Positions 25,018-33,952 of a DNA stretch of 64,000 nt are shown piece by piece (the first letter of the stretch is position 1; every line of letters starts with the position of its first letter). Below the pieces are notes generated by a model, which saw only the letters and a list, made by a program, of their open reading frames with translations, was not told the DNA's origin and ran no database searches. The stretch spans positions 1 to 64,000 of the forward strand of contig NZ_JAMOKO010000003.1 of assembly GCF_023656745.1 (NCBI RefSeq), in the 5' to 3' direction. Position numbers and translations under genes: made by a program. This DNA is from Collinsella sp. BG-O-102. Lineage in GTDB: Bacteria; Actinomycetota; Coriobacteriia; Coriobacteriales; Coriobacteriaceae.

Positions 25018-25107
25018 AACAGTCTCCTTGCACATTCCAAATCGCGCTTAACACGGATTTTATAGTCGATATGGTCCAATGGTCGCGTAACGAAAGGAGT
25101 GGTTGGG

Positions 25108-25254
25108 TTGTTCAAAGCGGTAAAACCCGTGGTACAGGTCGCTTTGTTGATCGTCGGAATTGCCATGGTGTGCTTTGGTGTTATGCGTGGCGAGGCGGAT
25201 GCCGTGCTGGCCAAAGCGATTAGGCTGTGCTTGGAGTGTATCGGAATTGGATAA
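25108..25254 (+). CDS. CD1871A-family CXXC mini-protein
   Basis: A 48-residue membrane peptide starting at TTG 25108 with AAGGAG eight bases upstream. One membrane helix (VVQVALLIVGIAMVCFGVM) is followed by RGEADAVLAKAIRLCLECIG: the C-terminal CLECIGIG is the hallmark of the CD1871A CXXC family. These peptides sit before NapH-like ferredoxins and TlpA-type proteins and probably pass thiol electrons. The stop overlaps the next start by eight bases. Confidence 0.8.
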   Translation: MFKAVKPVVQVALLIVGIAMVCFGVMRGEADAVLAKAIRLCLECIGIG

Positions 25255-26149
25255 AAGAGAAAACACTGCGTCGCATGTTTTGGCCCGATTTCGCGGATTC
25301 ATTCAGGCGGCGGCGACGCTGGTCACCAATATTCACCTGCCAAACTTTGCCAAAGGAAGCATCTATCAGGGCGCGGGAAAAACAGTCTGCGTACCTGGAC
25401 TTAACTGCTATTCGTGCCCCGCGGCATCGGGTGCGTGCCCCATCGGGTCGTTCCAGTCGGTGGTAGGTTCATCCAAGTTCAACTTTTCTTATTATGTTAC
25501 CGGTACGCTCATTTTGCTCGGCGTGCTGCTGGGGCGCTTTGTATGCGGCTTTCTGTGCCCGTTTGGCTGGCTGCAGGAGCTGCTTCATAAGATTCCCGGC
25601 AAAAAGTTCTCCACGAAAAAGCTCAAGCCGCTCACATACATCAAGTACGTTGTGCTGCTGTTTGCCGTGGTGCTGCTGCCCGTCTTGGTGGTTAACGACG
25701 TGGGCATGGGCGACCCGTTCTTTTGTAAGTACATCTGTCCACAGGGTGTGCTCGAGGGCGCCATTCCACTGGCCATCGCCAATGCCGGCATTCGATCTGC
25801 GTTGGGACATCTCTTTACTTGGAAACTTGCCGTTCTCATTGCCGTGGTAGTGCTGAGCGTTTTGTTCTACCGCCCCTTCTGCAAATGGATTTGTCCACTC
25901 GGCGCATTCTATGCGCTCATGAATAGGGTGTCCCTACTGGGGATCCGGGTCGATACATGCAAATGTGTCTCGTGCGGCAAGTGCTCAAAGGTTTGTCAGA
26001 TGGACGTTGATGTGGTCCGCGCGCCCAATCATGCCGAATGTATCCGGTGCGGAAAGTGCATCGGGGCCTGTCCCGTCGATGCCATCAGCTATCGCTATGG
26101 CCTGGATGTGTCGGCGGAAAAGCTCCCCTTGACCGCCGATAAAAAGTAA
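25247..26149 (+). CDS. NapH/CcdA-associated-like 4Fe-4S membrane protein
   Basis: A ~300-residue membrane ferredoxin. No ATG exists before the conserved domain; TTG 25247, with GGAG ten bases upstream and an 8-base overlap with the CXXC gene, is the best start. Visible: NCYSCPAASGACPIG near the N-terminus, membrane helices with GRFVCGFLCPFGW and RPFCKWICPLGAF (NapH Cys-rich loops), and two 4Fe-4S motifs at the end (CVSCGKCSKVC, CIRCGKCIGAC). It would move electrons from the cytoplasm through the membrane to the thiol proteins encoded either side. Confidence 0.88.
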   Translation: MDKRENTASHVLARFRGFIQAAATLVTNIHLPNFAKGSIYQGAGKTVCVPGLNCYSCPAASGACPIGSFQSVVGSSKFNFSYYVTGTLILLGVLLGRFVCGFLCPFGWLQELLHKIPGKKFSTKKLKPLTYIKYVVLLFAVVLLPVLVVNDVGMGDPFFCKYICPQGVLEGAIPLAIANAGIRSALGHLFTWKLAVLIAVVVLSVLFYRPFCKWICPLGAFYALMNRVSLLGIRVDTCKCVSCGKCSKVCQMDVDVVRAPNHAECIRCGKCIGACPVDAISYRYGLDVSAEKLPLTADKK

Positions 26150-26178
26150 ACAAGCTTCGACAAAACGGAGGAATGACC

Positions 26179-27150
26179 ATGAAGCTTTCTAAGATTGCGG
26201 CCCTGTTTATGGTGCCGGTATTGGCCTTGTGCCTTGTGGCGTGCTCGGCACCCGGTGGCAATGCGAGTGAATCTGCGGGCTCCGATCCTAAGATCGCAGA
26301 ACTCACTGCGCAGAAGCCGACCAATGCCGAGGAGGCCGCCGAGTTGTATGCAAAACTCATGCAGAAGGAGAACGAGATCTTTTCGAGTGATAACGCGCTG
26401 TGGGAAAAGGTATTCAACGCGGCAAATAAAGACTCGACAATGATTGAGGACGGCAGCAATTACGGCGATTTCCTGCTCAAGACCATCGACGGCGCCAAGG
26501 ATGAGTTCACGGCGGATGAGCTTAAGACGCTCAAGGCCGGTGCGCAGCAGATCAAGGAGATCGAGGACAAGCTCGAGAGCCTGGAGAAGGAGTTCCCCGG
26601 CTGTGGAAGCACGCCGAGCTCAGGCGAGAGCGTCGACGCTTCGACCGCTGGCATGACGGCTGGTGCCAATGCTTCGAGCGAGGCGACGAAGTTCCCCAGC
26701 TTTACGGGCAAGGACCTGGATGGCAACGACGTGAGCAGCGACGAGCTATTCGCTAAGAACAAGGTCACCGTCATGAACTTCTGGTTCACCACTTGCAAGC
26801 CGTGCGTGGGCGAGCTGGGCGATCTTGAGAAACTGAATACGGAGCTTGCCGAGAAGGGCGGCCAGGTCGTGGGCGTCAATTCCTTTACGCTCGATGGCAA
26901 CAAGGGTGAGATTGCAGATGCCAAGGACGTGCTGAGCAAGAAGGGCGTGACATATAAGAACATCTGGTTCAAGTCGGATAGCGAGGCCGGTAAGTTTACG
27001 TCAAATTTATTCTCGTTCCCGACAACGTATGTCATCGATCAGAATGGCAACATCGTAGGGGAGCCCATCGTGGGAGCCATCAGCTCCGCCGAGCAGCGCG
27101 CAGCACTCAACAAACTTATCGACCAGGCGATTGCGAATAGCGAGCAGTAA
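26179..27150 (+). CDS. TlpA-like thioredoxin lipoprotein
   Basis: A 323-residue lipoprotein; GGAGG seven bases before ATG 26179. Lipobox LVAC with Cys22, then a ~140-residue helical linker and a TlpA/AhpC-type thioredoxin domain (FPSFTGKDLDGN, active site FTTCKPCVG near residue 206, cis-Pro in FSFPTTYVI). It acts outside the membrane as a thiol reductase. It completes the operon with the CXXC peptide and the NapH-like protein; a terminator follows at 27231. Confidence 0.9.
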   Translation: MKLSKIAALFMVPVLALCLVACSAPGGNASESAGSDPKIAELTAQKPTNAEEAAELYAKLMQKENEIFSSDNALWEKVFNAANKDSTMIEDGSNYGDFLLKTIDGAKDEFTADELKTLKAGAQQIKEIEDKLESLEKEFPGCGSTPSSGESVDASTAGMTAGANASSEATKFPSFTGKDLDGNDVSSDELFAKNKVTVMNFWFTTCKPCVGELGDLEKLNTELAEKGGQVVGVNSFTLDGNKGEIADAKDVLSKKGVTYKNIWFKSDSEAGKFTSNLFSFPTTYVIDQNGNIVGEPIVGAISSAEQRAALNKLIDQAIANSEQ

Positions 27151-27230
27151 AAAACACGTAAAGCATCGCGATGATCGTGCGCCGCTGTACGAAGTAGTCC
27201 GCTACCTTTCAAGATAAGCTCCACCATATA

Positions 27231-27257
27231 GAGGTCCCACTCGGGACCTCTTCTTTT
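27231..27257 (+). terminator. Terminator of the thiol-redox operon
   Basis: GAGGTCCC (27231-27238) and GGGACCTC (27243-27250) form a perfect stem, followed by TTCTTTT. Confidence 0.85.
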
Positions 27258-27404
27258 GGGCGCCGTCCCGTTCGTTTTTTGATGCGGTTCCCTACATTCC
27301 TCACTGGCGTCGGTGAAAAATGGGGATAGAGTAGGACAAACGCGTCGAATACGAACGGCGGGGGAGAGCGGGCGAGTGCGCCCGCGTGGGAGAGGTTGCC
27401 GTCC

Positions 27405-30400
27405 ATGTTGGAGCTCAAAGGTATTTGCAAAAGGTACGTTACCCAGTCGTTTACGCAGGTGGCGCTGGACAGCGTGAGCCTGTCTTTTCGCGATAACGAG
27501 TTCGTGGCCATTCTGGGTCCCTCGGGCTCGGGTAAGACCACGATGCTCAATGTTATCGGCGGACTCGATCACTTCGACTCGGGTGACCTGCTGATCGACG
27601 GTATTTCGACCAAGGACTTTCGCGATCGCGATTGGGATGCCTATCGCAACAACCGCATCGGCTTTGTGTTCCAGAGCTATAACCTCATTCCGCATCAGAC
27701 CATTTTGGAAAACGTGGAGCTGGCGCTCACGCTCACGGGCGTGGGGCATGCCGAGCGCCGCCAGCGTGCGCGCGAGGCGTTGGAGAAAGTCGGCTTGGGC
27801 GAGCACGTTAACAAGCGCCCGAGCCAGCTTTCGGGCGGGCAGATGCAGCGCGTGGCCATCGCCCGCGCCCTGATAAATGATCCTGAGATCGTTCTTGCCG
27901 ACGAGCCGACCGGCGCTTTGGATTCAACGACATCCGTACAGGTCATGGACCTGCTCAAGGACGTGGCGCGCGACCGCCTGGTCATCATGGTCACGCACAA
28001 TCCCGAGCTGGCGTACCAATATGCCACGCGCATCGTCAATCTGGCGGACGGCAAGATCACCGACGATTCCGATCCCTTCGATGCTGCCAAGGCCGCGCGC
28101 CGCGAGGCCAAGCCTACGCGCAAAACCTCGATGAGCTTTGTGACGGCGCTGGGGCTTTCTGCCCGAAACCTCATGACCAAAAAGGGTCGTACGGCCATGA
28201 CGGCCTTTGCGGGGTCGATTGGCATTATCGGCATTGCGGCGATCCTGGCGCTCTCCAATGGCGTAAACGGCTACATCAAAAAGGTCGAGGAGGATACGCT
28301 CTCGAGCTATCCGCTCACCATTTCCAAGCAGGATTACGACCTGTCGTCCATGATGGGCGGGCAGGGAACTGCGGATGATGACTCGTCTGAAAACGTGGAT
28401 TCGTCCGACGACAGTGCCGGCGGCAAGGCTCAGGGAACCGATAAGATTCCTGTGGTCACGGCCGTAAAGGATATGTTTGCGAGCGTTAAGTCTAACGACA
28501 TGACAAGCTTTAAGGCATGGCTCGATGCCGGTGGCGACGGCATCGATAAAGAGGTCAACGCCATTCAGTACGGCTACGGTGTATCGCCGGTTGTCTATCG
28601 TGCCGGCAAGGGCGATGAGAAGCCTGTTCGGCTGGTGCCCAACGCTATGACCGAGGCCATGAGCGGAGGCGCGAGCTCGGCGGCAACGGTGAGCATGGAA
28701 TCCATGGGAACCTCGGTCTTTAACGAGATGATCGACGACCAGAGCCTGCTCGACAGCCAGTATGATGTCGTGGCGGGGCATTGGCCTACGTCTGCTAACG
28801 AAGCCGTGATGGTGCTTTCGAGCCGTGGCACGGTGGGCGACTACACGCTCTACAGCATCGGTGCGCTGGATATCAATGAGCTCAACGATCTGGTAAACAG
28901 TGCTATGACGGCTGACGGTGGGGTCGAAACGCCCGAGACCGGCACCGAATTTACCTACGACGATGCGCTGTCCACGACGTTTAAGGTGCTGTCGCCGGCC
29001 GATGCGTATCGCAAAAACGAAGAGACCGGCATGTGGACTGACATGTCTGACGATGCCGACTTTATGACGGCCAAGGTTGCCGACGGTATTGACGTGCGCA
29101 TTGTGGGCGTGGTGCGACCTAACGAGACGGCCAATGCGAGCGCATTGACCCCGGGCATTGCCTATACGCATGCACTAACTCGTCAGCTTATGGAGCGCGC
29201 CGCCGATTCGCAGATTGTGCAGGAGCAACTCGCCCGCCCCGAGACGGATGTCTTTACGGGCAAGTCTTTCGATGAACTGCAGGGCGAGGCCAAGCAAGGC
29301 GTGGATTTGGGCAGCATGTTCAGTGTGGACGAGGCGGCGCTCAAGAGCGCGTTCTCGTTCGATGCGTCTGCGCTCTCGGGTGCATCCGGCGGTATGGACC
29401 TTTCTGGTATCGATTTGTCCGGGCTGGACATTGACCTTTCGGGCGTTGGCAAGGACATCGACTTCAGCGACATCATGGCAAAAGCGCCAACCCCAGATTT
29501 CTCGGGTATCTTTGACGGTCTGGAACTCACGCCCGAGCAAATGCAGCAGGTGGGAACACTAGCCAACCAGCTGTTTGAGGGCTTTTTGCAGTCTGATCAG
29601 TTTAAGGCGCTGTCGCCCGATAATCTTAAGGACGCGTCAAAGCTCGCCGCCGCATTCTCGACGTATCTTGAGAATGATGCCACGGCCCAGCAAATCCTTG
29701 CCCAGCTAAAAGCGCTCGGCGGCGATGCCCTGGCCGAGCGCCTGCAGCAGGTGATGACCGACTATGTGCAAAAGCAGCTGGCTCCGTATCTGCAGCGGGC
29801 TATGGATCAGATGATGAAAACAATTAGCGAGCAGATAGCGTCGACGGTATCGTCCCAGCTCAAGGCGGGCGCAGCGGGGCTTATGGACCAGATGGCGACG
29901 CAGATGTCTTCGAGTTTTGCCAACTTGGCGAGCGCCATGCACGTGGATGCGAGCGCCTTTGCTCGTGCCATCCATTTCAACATGGACGCCGAGGATCTGA
30001 GTTCGCTCATGATGAGTTATGCCAAGGTATCGCAGCTTACCTATGACAACAACCTGACCACACTGGGTTATGCGGACGAGGCGGACCCCATCTCGGTCAA
30101 GATTTTCCCGCGTGACTTTGAGGCCAAGGAGCGCGTACTCGACCATATCGATGCGTACAACAAGCAGGTCAAAGCCGCCGGCCACGACGAGCAGGCAATC
30201 TCGTACACCGACTACATGGGCATCATCATGGGCTCGGTGACTGATATCGTGAATACCATCAGCTTGGTGCTCATCGCATTCGTGAGTATCAGCCTGGTGG
30301 TGAGCTCCATCATGATCGGCATCATCACGTACATCAGCGTGCTGGAGCGCAAAAAGGAGATTGGCATCCTGCGCGCGATTGGCGCGTCGAAGCGTAACGT

Positions 30401-30659
30401 GGCAAACGTGTTCAACGCCGAGACCTTTATCGAGGGCCTCATTGCCGGCGTCTTTGCCATTGTCGTCGTGGTGCTCGTGAGTTTCCCGGTCAATGCCTGG
30501 GCGCTTGCGGCCAAAAAGGTCCCCAACCTGATGAGTCTGCCCGTGCAGGATGCGCTGGTGCTCATTGCAATTTCGGTGCTGCTGACGGTTGTTGCCGGCC
30601 TGCTGCCGGCCCGTAGCGCATCCAAGAAGGACCCCGTCGAAGCCCTGCGCTCCGAATAA
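27405..30659 (+). CDS. MacB-like ABC transporter, ATPase fused to permease
   Basis: A 1,084-residue fusion. GGGAGAGG nine bases before ATG 27405 sets the start. Residues ~1-230 are a LolD/MacB-type ATPase ([35 protein letters not shown]). A first membrane helix (~265-290) leads to a very large outside region (~640 residues) and then three helices of an FtsX domain ([20 protein letters not shown], then [16 protein letters not shown]). The outside region contains short DLSGx repeats (~residues 660-690) and amphipathic helices. Such fusions in Gram-positives export peptides or give antibiotic or bacteriocin resistance. The DNA just before (27258-27404) shows no clear promoter. Confidence 0.9.
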   Translation: MLELKGICKRYVTQSFTQVALDSVSLSFRDNEFVAILGPSGSGKTTMLNVIGGLDHFDSGDLLIDGISTKDFRDRDWDAYRNNRIGFVFQSYNLIPHQTILENVELALTLTGVGHAERRQRAREALEKVGLGEHVNKRPSQLSGGQMQRVAIARALINDPEIVLADEPTGALDSTTSVQVMDLLKDVARDRLVIMVTHNPELAYQYATRIVNLADGKITDDSDPFDAAKAARREAKPTRKTSMSFVTALGLSARNLMTKKGRTAMTAFAGSIGIIGIAAILALSNGVNGYIKKVEEDTLSSYPLTISKQDYDLSSMMGGQGTADDDSSENVDSSDDSAGGKAQGTDKIPVVTAVKDMFASVKSNDMTSFKAWLDAGGDGIDKEVNAIQYGYGVSPVVYRAGKGDEKPVRLVPNAMTEAMSGGASSAATVSMESMGTSVFNEMIDDQSLLDSQYDVVAGHWPTSANEAVMVLSSRGTVGDYTLYSIGALDINELNDLVNSAMTADGGVETPETGTEFTYDDALSTTFKVLSPADAYRKNEETGMWTDMSDDADFMTAKVADGIDVRIVGVVRPNETANASALTPGIAYTHALTRQLMERAADSQIVQEQLARPETDVFTGKSFDELQGEAKQGVDLGSMFSVDEAALKSAFSFDASALSGASGGMDLSGIDLSGLDIDLSGVGKDIDFSDIMAKAPTPDFSGIFDGLELTPEQMQQVGTLANQLFEGFLQSDQFKALSPDNLKDASKLAAAFSTYLENDATAQQILAQLKALGGDALAERLQQVMTDYVQKQLAPYLQRAMDQMMKTISEQIASTVSSQLKAGAAGLMDQMATQMSSSFANLASAMHVDASAFARAIHFNMDAEDLSSLMMSYAKVSQLTYDNNLTTLGYADEADPISVKIFPRDFEAKERVLDHIDAYNKQVKAAGHDEQAISYTDYMGIIMGSVTDIVNTISLVLIAFVSISLVVSSIMIGIITYISVLERKKEIGILRAIGASKRNVANVFNAETFIEGLIAGVFAIVVVVLVSFPVNAWALAAKKVPNLMSLPVQDALVLIAISVLLTVVAGLLPARSASKKDPVEALRSE

Positions 30660-30660
30660 T

Positions 30661-30687
30661 GTGACAAAGGGACAGTCCCTTTGTCAC
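30661..30687. repeat. 27-base GGGACA palindrome (REP-like)
   Basis: GTGACAAAGGGAC and GTCCCTTTGTCAC are perfect 13-base arms around one A, starting right after the transporter stop. It may act as a terminator but has no T-run. Related palindromes with a GGGACA core occur at 55086 and 63646. Confidence 0.8.
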
Positions 30688-30712
30688 GTTCGTTGATATG
30701 AGAGAAGAGTAG

Positions 30713-31666
30713 ATGATCCTTTCGCTGGCCCCTATGGAGGGGATTACCGGGCATGTGTTCCGTCGCGTGCATGCGGAGTGCTTCGGTGCGCTCGATTGCT
30801 ATTACACGCCGTTTTTGCCGCCGCCGCGGGTGGGAAACCGCTTTGGCGGCAAGGCGTTTAAGGAGATCGATCCTGCCAATAACCAGGGGCTCAACGTGGT
30901 GCCTCAGCTGATGTCCAAGAACGCGGACGAGTTTGTGTGGGCGGCACAGGTGCTCGCCGACATGGGCTACCGCGAGGTCAATCTCAACCTGGGTTGCCCT
31001 TCGGGAACGGTTGTCGCCAAGGGCAAGGGCTCGGGTTTCTTGCGCAATCTCGACGAGCTCGAGGCGTTCTTAAGCGATGTGTGCGAGCGGTCGCCGTTGC
31101 CGGTGTCGGTAAAGACCAGGCTGGGGCTGGAGAATGACGACGAATACGAGCGCGTGCTCGATCTGTATTGCCGCATGCCGTTGGCAGAGCTGATCGTGCA
31201 CCCGCGCGTGCAAAAGGACCGCTATACGGGATCGCCGCGCAAGGAGTTTTACGGCGAGACGCTGGGGCGTGCGCCGTTCCCCGTGGCCTATAACGGCGAC
31301 ATTTTCGATCTTGAGGATATGGATGCGCTGGTGGAGGCCTATCCCGGGACGCGCCATGTGATGCTGGGGCGTGGCTTGCTTGCGAACCCCGCTCTGGCTC
31401 GCATGGTCAAGGGCGGCCCTGCTGCAACGGCTGCTGAGCTGCAGCGCTTCCACGACACGCTGTTTGCGGCATATGCAGAAGAGATTGGCGGCAATGCGGT
31501 CTTCCGCATGAAGGAGTGGTGGTTCTACGCCAAGTGCGCTTTCGCTGATCCCGCTACCGTCCACAAGATCGTACGCAAGACCAAAAAGGTCGACGAATAC
31601 CGCGCTGCCGTCGAGCGCGTCTTTCGCGAACAGCCGCTTGCACCCACAGCTCGCTTCAACGACTAG
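30713..31666 (+). CDS. tRNA-dihydrouridine synthase family protein
   Basis: A 317-residue Dus enzyme, an FMN TIM barrel that reduces uridines in tRNA. Motifs: LAPMEGITGHVFRR at the start, NLGCPSG with the catalytic Cys near residue 93, VKTRLGLE, ELIVHPRVQKD and YNGDIFD. It matches the shorter DusC-like/DUS-family form without a C-terminal extension. Alone in its transcript; a REP-like hairpin follows the stop at three bases. Confidence 0.9.
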   Translation: MILSLAPMEGITGHVFRRVHAECFGALDCYYTPFLPPPRVGNRFGGKAFKEIDPANNQGLNVVPQLMSKNADEFVWAAQVLADMGYREVNLNLGCPSGTVVAKGKGSGFLRNLDELEAFLSDVCERSPLPVSVKTRLGLENDDEYERVLDLYCRMPLAELIVHPRVQKDRYTGSPRKEFYGETLGRAPFPVAYNGDIFDLEDMDALVEAYPGTRHVMLGRGLLANPALARMVKGGPAATAAELQRFHDTLFAAYAEEIGGNAVFRMKEWWFYAKCAFADPATVHKIVRKTKKVDEYRAAVERVFREQPLAPTARFND

Positions 31667-31668
31667 TT

Positions 31669-31722
31669 AGTCGTTGGGGACGTTCTTTAACGACTAGTCA
31701 TTTAAGAACGTCCCCGATGACT
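31669..31722. repeat. REP-like hairpin, family A
   Basis: GGGGACGTTCTT (31676-31687) and AAGAACGTCCCC (31704-31715) are perfect arms, with partly matching outer arms AGTCGTT / GATGACT. The right half is almost identical to the element at 54188-54218. It directly follows the Dus gene. Confidence 0.8.
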
Positions 31723-31734
31723 ACCCGCAAAAAC

Positions 31735-31789
31735 TGTACACCAGCATCCAAAGATGTCGAAAAATGTCGACTTTGGATGCTGGTGTACA
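31735..31789. repeat. Perfect 19-bp inverted repeat with 17-base loop
   Basis: TGTACACCAGCATCCAAAG (31735-31753) pairs exactly with CTTTGGATGCTGGTGTACA (31771-31789). The loop holds a direct repeat of ATGTCGA. There is no T-run, so it is not a standard terminator; a small palindromic element is likely. Confidence 0.8.
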
Positions 31790-31836
31790 TGTTTGGGCCG
31801 TATGGGCTGGGTCCCTGGACGGACAGAGTGTGCGCA

Positions 31837-32082
31837 CTAGAGCAGATTCTCCTGCACCCATGCGATGATGTCGCTTGACTCGTAGAGCGGCTTGCCGTCG
31901 ATGAGCAAGCAGGGAACCTGGCGTTTTCCGCCGACGGCGATGAGTGTCTGCTCGGCTTCGGTATCGGTCGAGATATTGCGTTCGGGAATGGTCACGCTGC
32001 TATCGGCCAAAAAGCGCTTGACCTTTATGCAATACGGGCAGCCGGTCATAACGTAGAGCACGAGCTCGTGATCAGTAGTCAT
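31837..32082 (-). CDS. Glutaredoxin-like protein
   Basis: An 81-residue glutaredoxin; start 32082 has GGAG four bases upstream. Active site MTGCPYCIKV (CPYC), then the cis-Pro loop QVPCLLID and ESSDIIAW at the glutathione/mycothiol site. It lies 51 bases after the XRE-TipAS regulator on the same strand. The thiol partner in these bacteria is unknown. Confidence 0.9.
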   Translation of the reverse strand: MTTDHELVLYVMTGCPYCIKVKRFLADSSVTIPERNISTDTEAEQTLIAVGGKRQVPCLLIDGKPLYESSDIIAWVQENLL

Positions 32083-32133
32083 AGGTCTCCAATCGGTTGC
32101 GGTTTTGATTGAAATACCCAAAGCCGCCGCGGT

Positions 32134-32961
32134 CTATGCGCACGTCAACGACGACTCGATGGCCTGGACCAGAAACGCCGTGGCTCCGGTGCCGCAGGGC
32201 TTGTCGTAGTAGTCAACAAAGCGCTGGTCGGCAAGATAGCCGTGGGCGAGGCCCAGGTACGCCTCGTCTTGGGGCTCGCATCCCCAGTTGAGAGCAATCC
32301 ATCGACGGTGCATTGTAACCAGTTTTTGAGCTTCGTTGCTCTCTGGGTCGCCAATGCCCATGGCAATCGAGAGCTGGCCCAAAATGGCGCGTTCAAGTTC
32401 CTTCATGTCGTTCCATGTCTGAGGATCCATATCCAGTAACGTTTCGTTTGCTGCATCGATAGCCTCATTGCCATAGCGAGCTCGAGCCTCGGCGCCGTAG
32501 CATTCCTCGTTTTCCTGCACGGTGCGCCAGCGCTCCAGTTGCGGCAGGACGGCGCCCATGAGCGAGACGGCTTCGTCAAGCGACATGCCGGTGTTTTGCG
32601 CCAGGCGCGGGGCACAGTCCTCGATCATCGCCTCCATGGTGGTGGCGTAGGTGTACTTGCCGTGGTCGTAGCACCACTTGCAGTAATGGTCGGTCGTGGC
32701 GCCCGTGGCATCGGTGCCGCAGTCGTCGGGCGTGAGTATCATGCCGCAGCTCTGACAATAGTGCTCGGGCATTTCGAGCAGGTGAGACAGGGGCTCGCCG
32801 GTTACGGCGGCAATGAGCTTCATCATGTCGATGCCCGGTGTGACCTCGCCGCGCTCCCAACGGCTGATGGCCTGGCGTGTGACGAAGAGCTTAGCGGCAA
32901 GCTGCTCTTGGGTAAGGTGATGGGCGCGGCGGACAGCGATGAGCTTTTCTGCAAAGGCCAT
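32134..32961 (-). CDS. XRE regulator with zinc ribbon and TipAS domain
   Basis: A 275-residue fusion of three modules: an XRE HTH (residues 5-60, LTQEQLAAKLFVTRQAISRW), a zinc-ribbon (residues ~68-100; CQSCGMIL, then HYCKWC), and a TipAS antibiotic-recognition domain (residues ~150-270; YGAEARARYGNEAIDAA ... LGLAHGYLADQRFVDYYD). TipAS domains normally follow MerR HTHs and trap thiopeptide-type ligands; here an XRE domain replaces it. The gene opens a two-gene unit with glutaredoxin. Confidence 0.85.
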   Translation of the reverse strand: MAFAEKLIAVRRAHHLTQEQLAAKLFVTRQAISRWERGEVTPGIDMMKLIAAVTGEPLSHLLEMPEHYCQSCGMILTPDDCGTDATGATTDHYCKWCYDHGKYTYATTMEAMIEDCAPRLAQNTGMSLDEAVSLMGAVLPQLERWRTVQENEECYGAEARARYGNEAIDAANETLLDMDPQTWNDMKELERAILGQLSIAMGIGDPESNEAQKLVTMHRRWIALNWGCEPQDEAYLGLAHGYLADQRFVDYYDKPCGTGATAFLVQAIESSLTCA

Positions 32962-33102
32962 AGCGGCTCCTTTCTGCTGGTTGATGGCTTAAGCATACGC
33001 GGTGACAGGCGCCCTTCCAAGCAACCGTTGGTTGCACGACGGGGGACCGCGGCGAAGAATTGCGCGTAACGCCCCATGCCCCCATGCCGTACAATGACCG
33101 GC

Positions 33103-33840
33103 ATGGAACCTATCGCACACATACATACCGACCTGCCGCAGAAGTTCGGCATCCCGCGCAACAGCTTTTTGGCGCCCCATCTGCAGGGACGCATCGTTTT
33201 TGAGCCGGAATTTGCCTCCAATGCAGCGGTTGAGGGTCTGGACTCCTTCTCTCACCTGTGGCTGCTGTGGCGCTTCGAAAACGGAACGCCCGGCGGCACG
33301 GCTAAGGATATTGCCGTCGACGCTAAAACGCAGGACAGGTCCGGCACCAACGTCAAGTGGTCGAAAACCGTGCGCCCGCCGCGCCTGGGTGGAGCCGAGC
33401 GCGTGGGCGTCTTTGCCACGCGCAGCCCGTTTCGCCCCAATCCTATCGGACTTACCTGCGTAAGGCTCGATCACGTTGAGCTCACCGACGATGGCCCCAT
33501 CATCCATGTGCTGGGGGCCGATCTGCGCGACGGCACGCCCATCTACGACATTAAGCCCTACATTCCGTTTGCGGACTGTCACCCGGATGCGACCGGCGGC
33601 TGGATTGAGGATGCTCCGTGGCAAGAGCTCGACATCGAGTTCCCGCAGACGCTGCAGGATATGGTCCCGCCCACAAAGCTCCCCGGCCTGGTCGAGGTCC
33701 TGCGCCAAGACCCGCGCCGCGCAGGCAGCAAGCACGAGCCGAACCGCGTCTATCATCTGGCCTTCGCCGGGCTCGACATATCGTTTACGGTCGATGAAAC
33801 CCAGCTAACCGTAGTTGCCGTCAACGACGCGCGAGACTAA
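33103..33840 (+). CDS. trmO: TrmO-family tRNA methyltransferase (TsaA domain)
   Basis: A 245-residue protein with the TsaA/TrmO barrel: IAHIHTDLPQKFGIPR at the start, LDSFSHLWLLWRF, then ATRSPFRPNPIGLTCVRL and DLRDGTPIYDIKPYIP, the SAM-binding signature. TrmO methylates t6A37 of tRNA-Thr. The C-terminal ~80 residues fit the TrmO C-domain. No ribosome site is seen before ATG 33103, but a -10-like TACAAT sits at 33090-33095, which would put transcription start at or next to the ATG: a leaderless message is likely. Confidence 0.88.
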   Translation: MEPIAHIHTDLPQKFGIPRNSFLAPHLQGRIVFEPEFASNAAVEGLDSFSHLWLLWRFENGTPGGTAKDIAVDAKTQDRSGTNVKWSKTVRPPRLGGAERVGVFATRSPFRPNPIGLTCVRLDHVELTDDGPIIHVLGADLRDGTPIYDIKPYIPFADCHPDATGGWIEDAPWQELDIEFPQTLQDMVPPTKLPGLVEVLRQDPRRAGSKHEPNRVYHLAFAGLDISFTVDETQLTVVAVNDARD

Positions 33841-33952
33841 CCGGCCATTCGTCCGCACCCGTCAAATTAAGCGCCAAACCCCATGCCAAAACCGCCCACG
33901 CTGGTGGACAATAACGCCTATCGAAACAGTCTACTTTGCACGGGAGCTCAGC

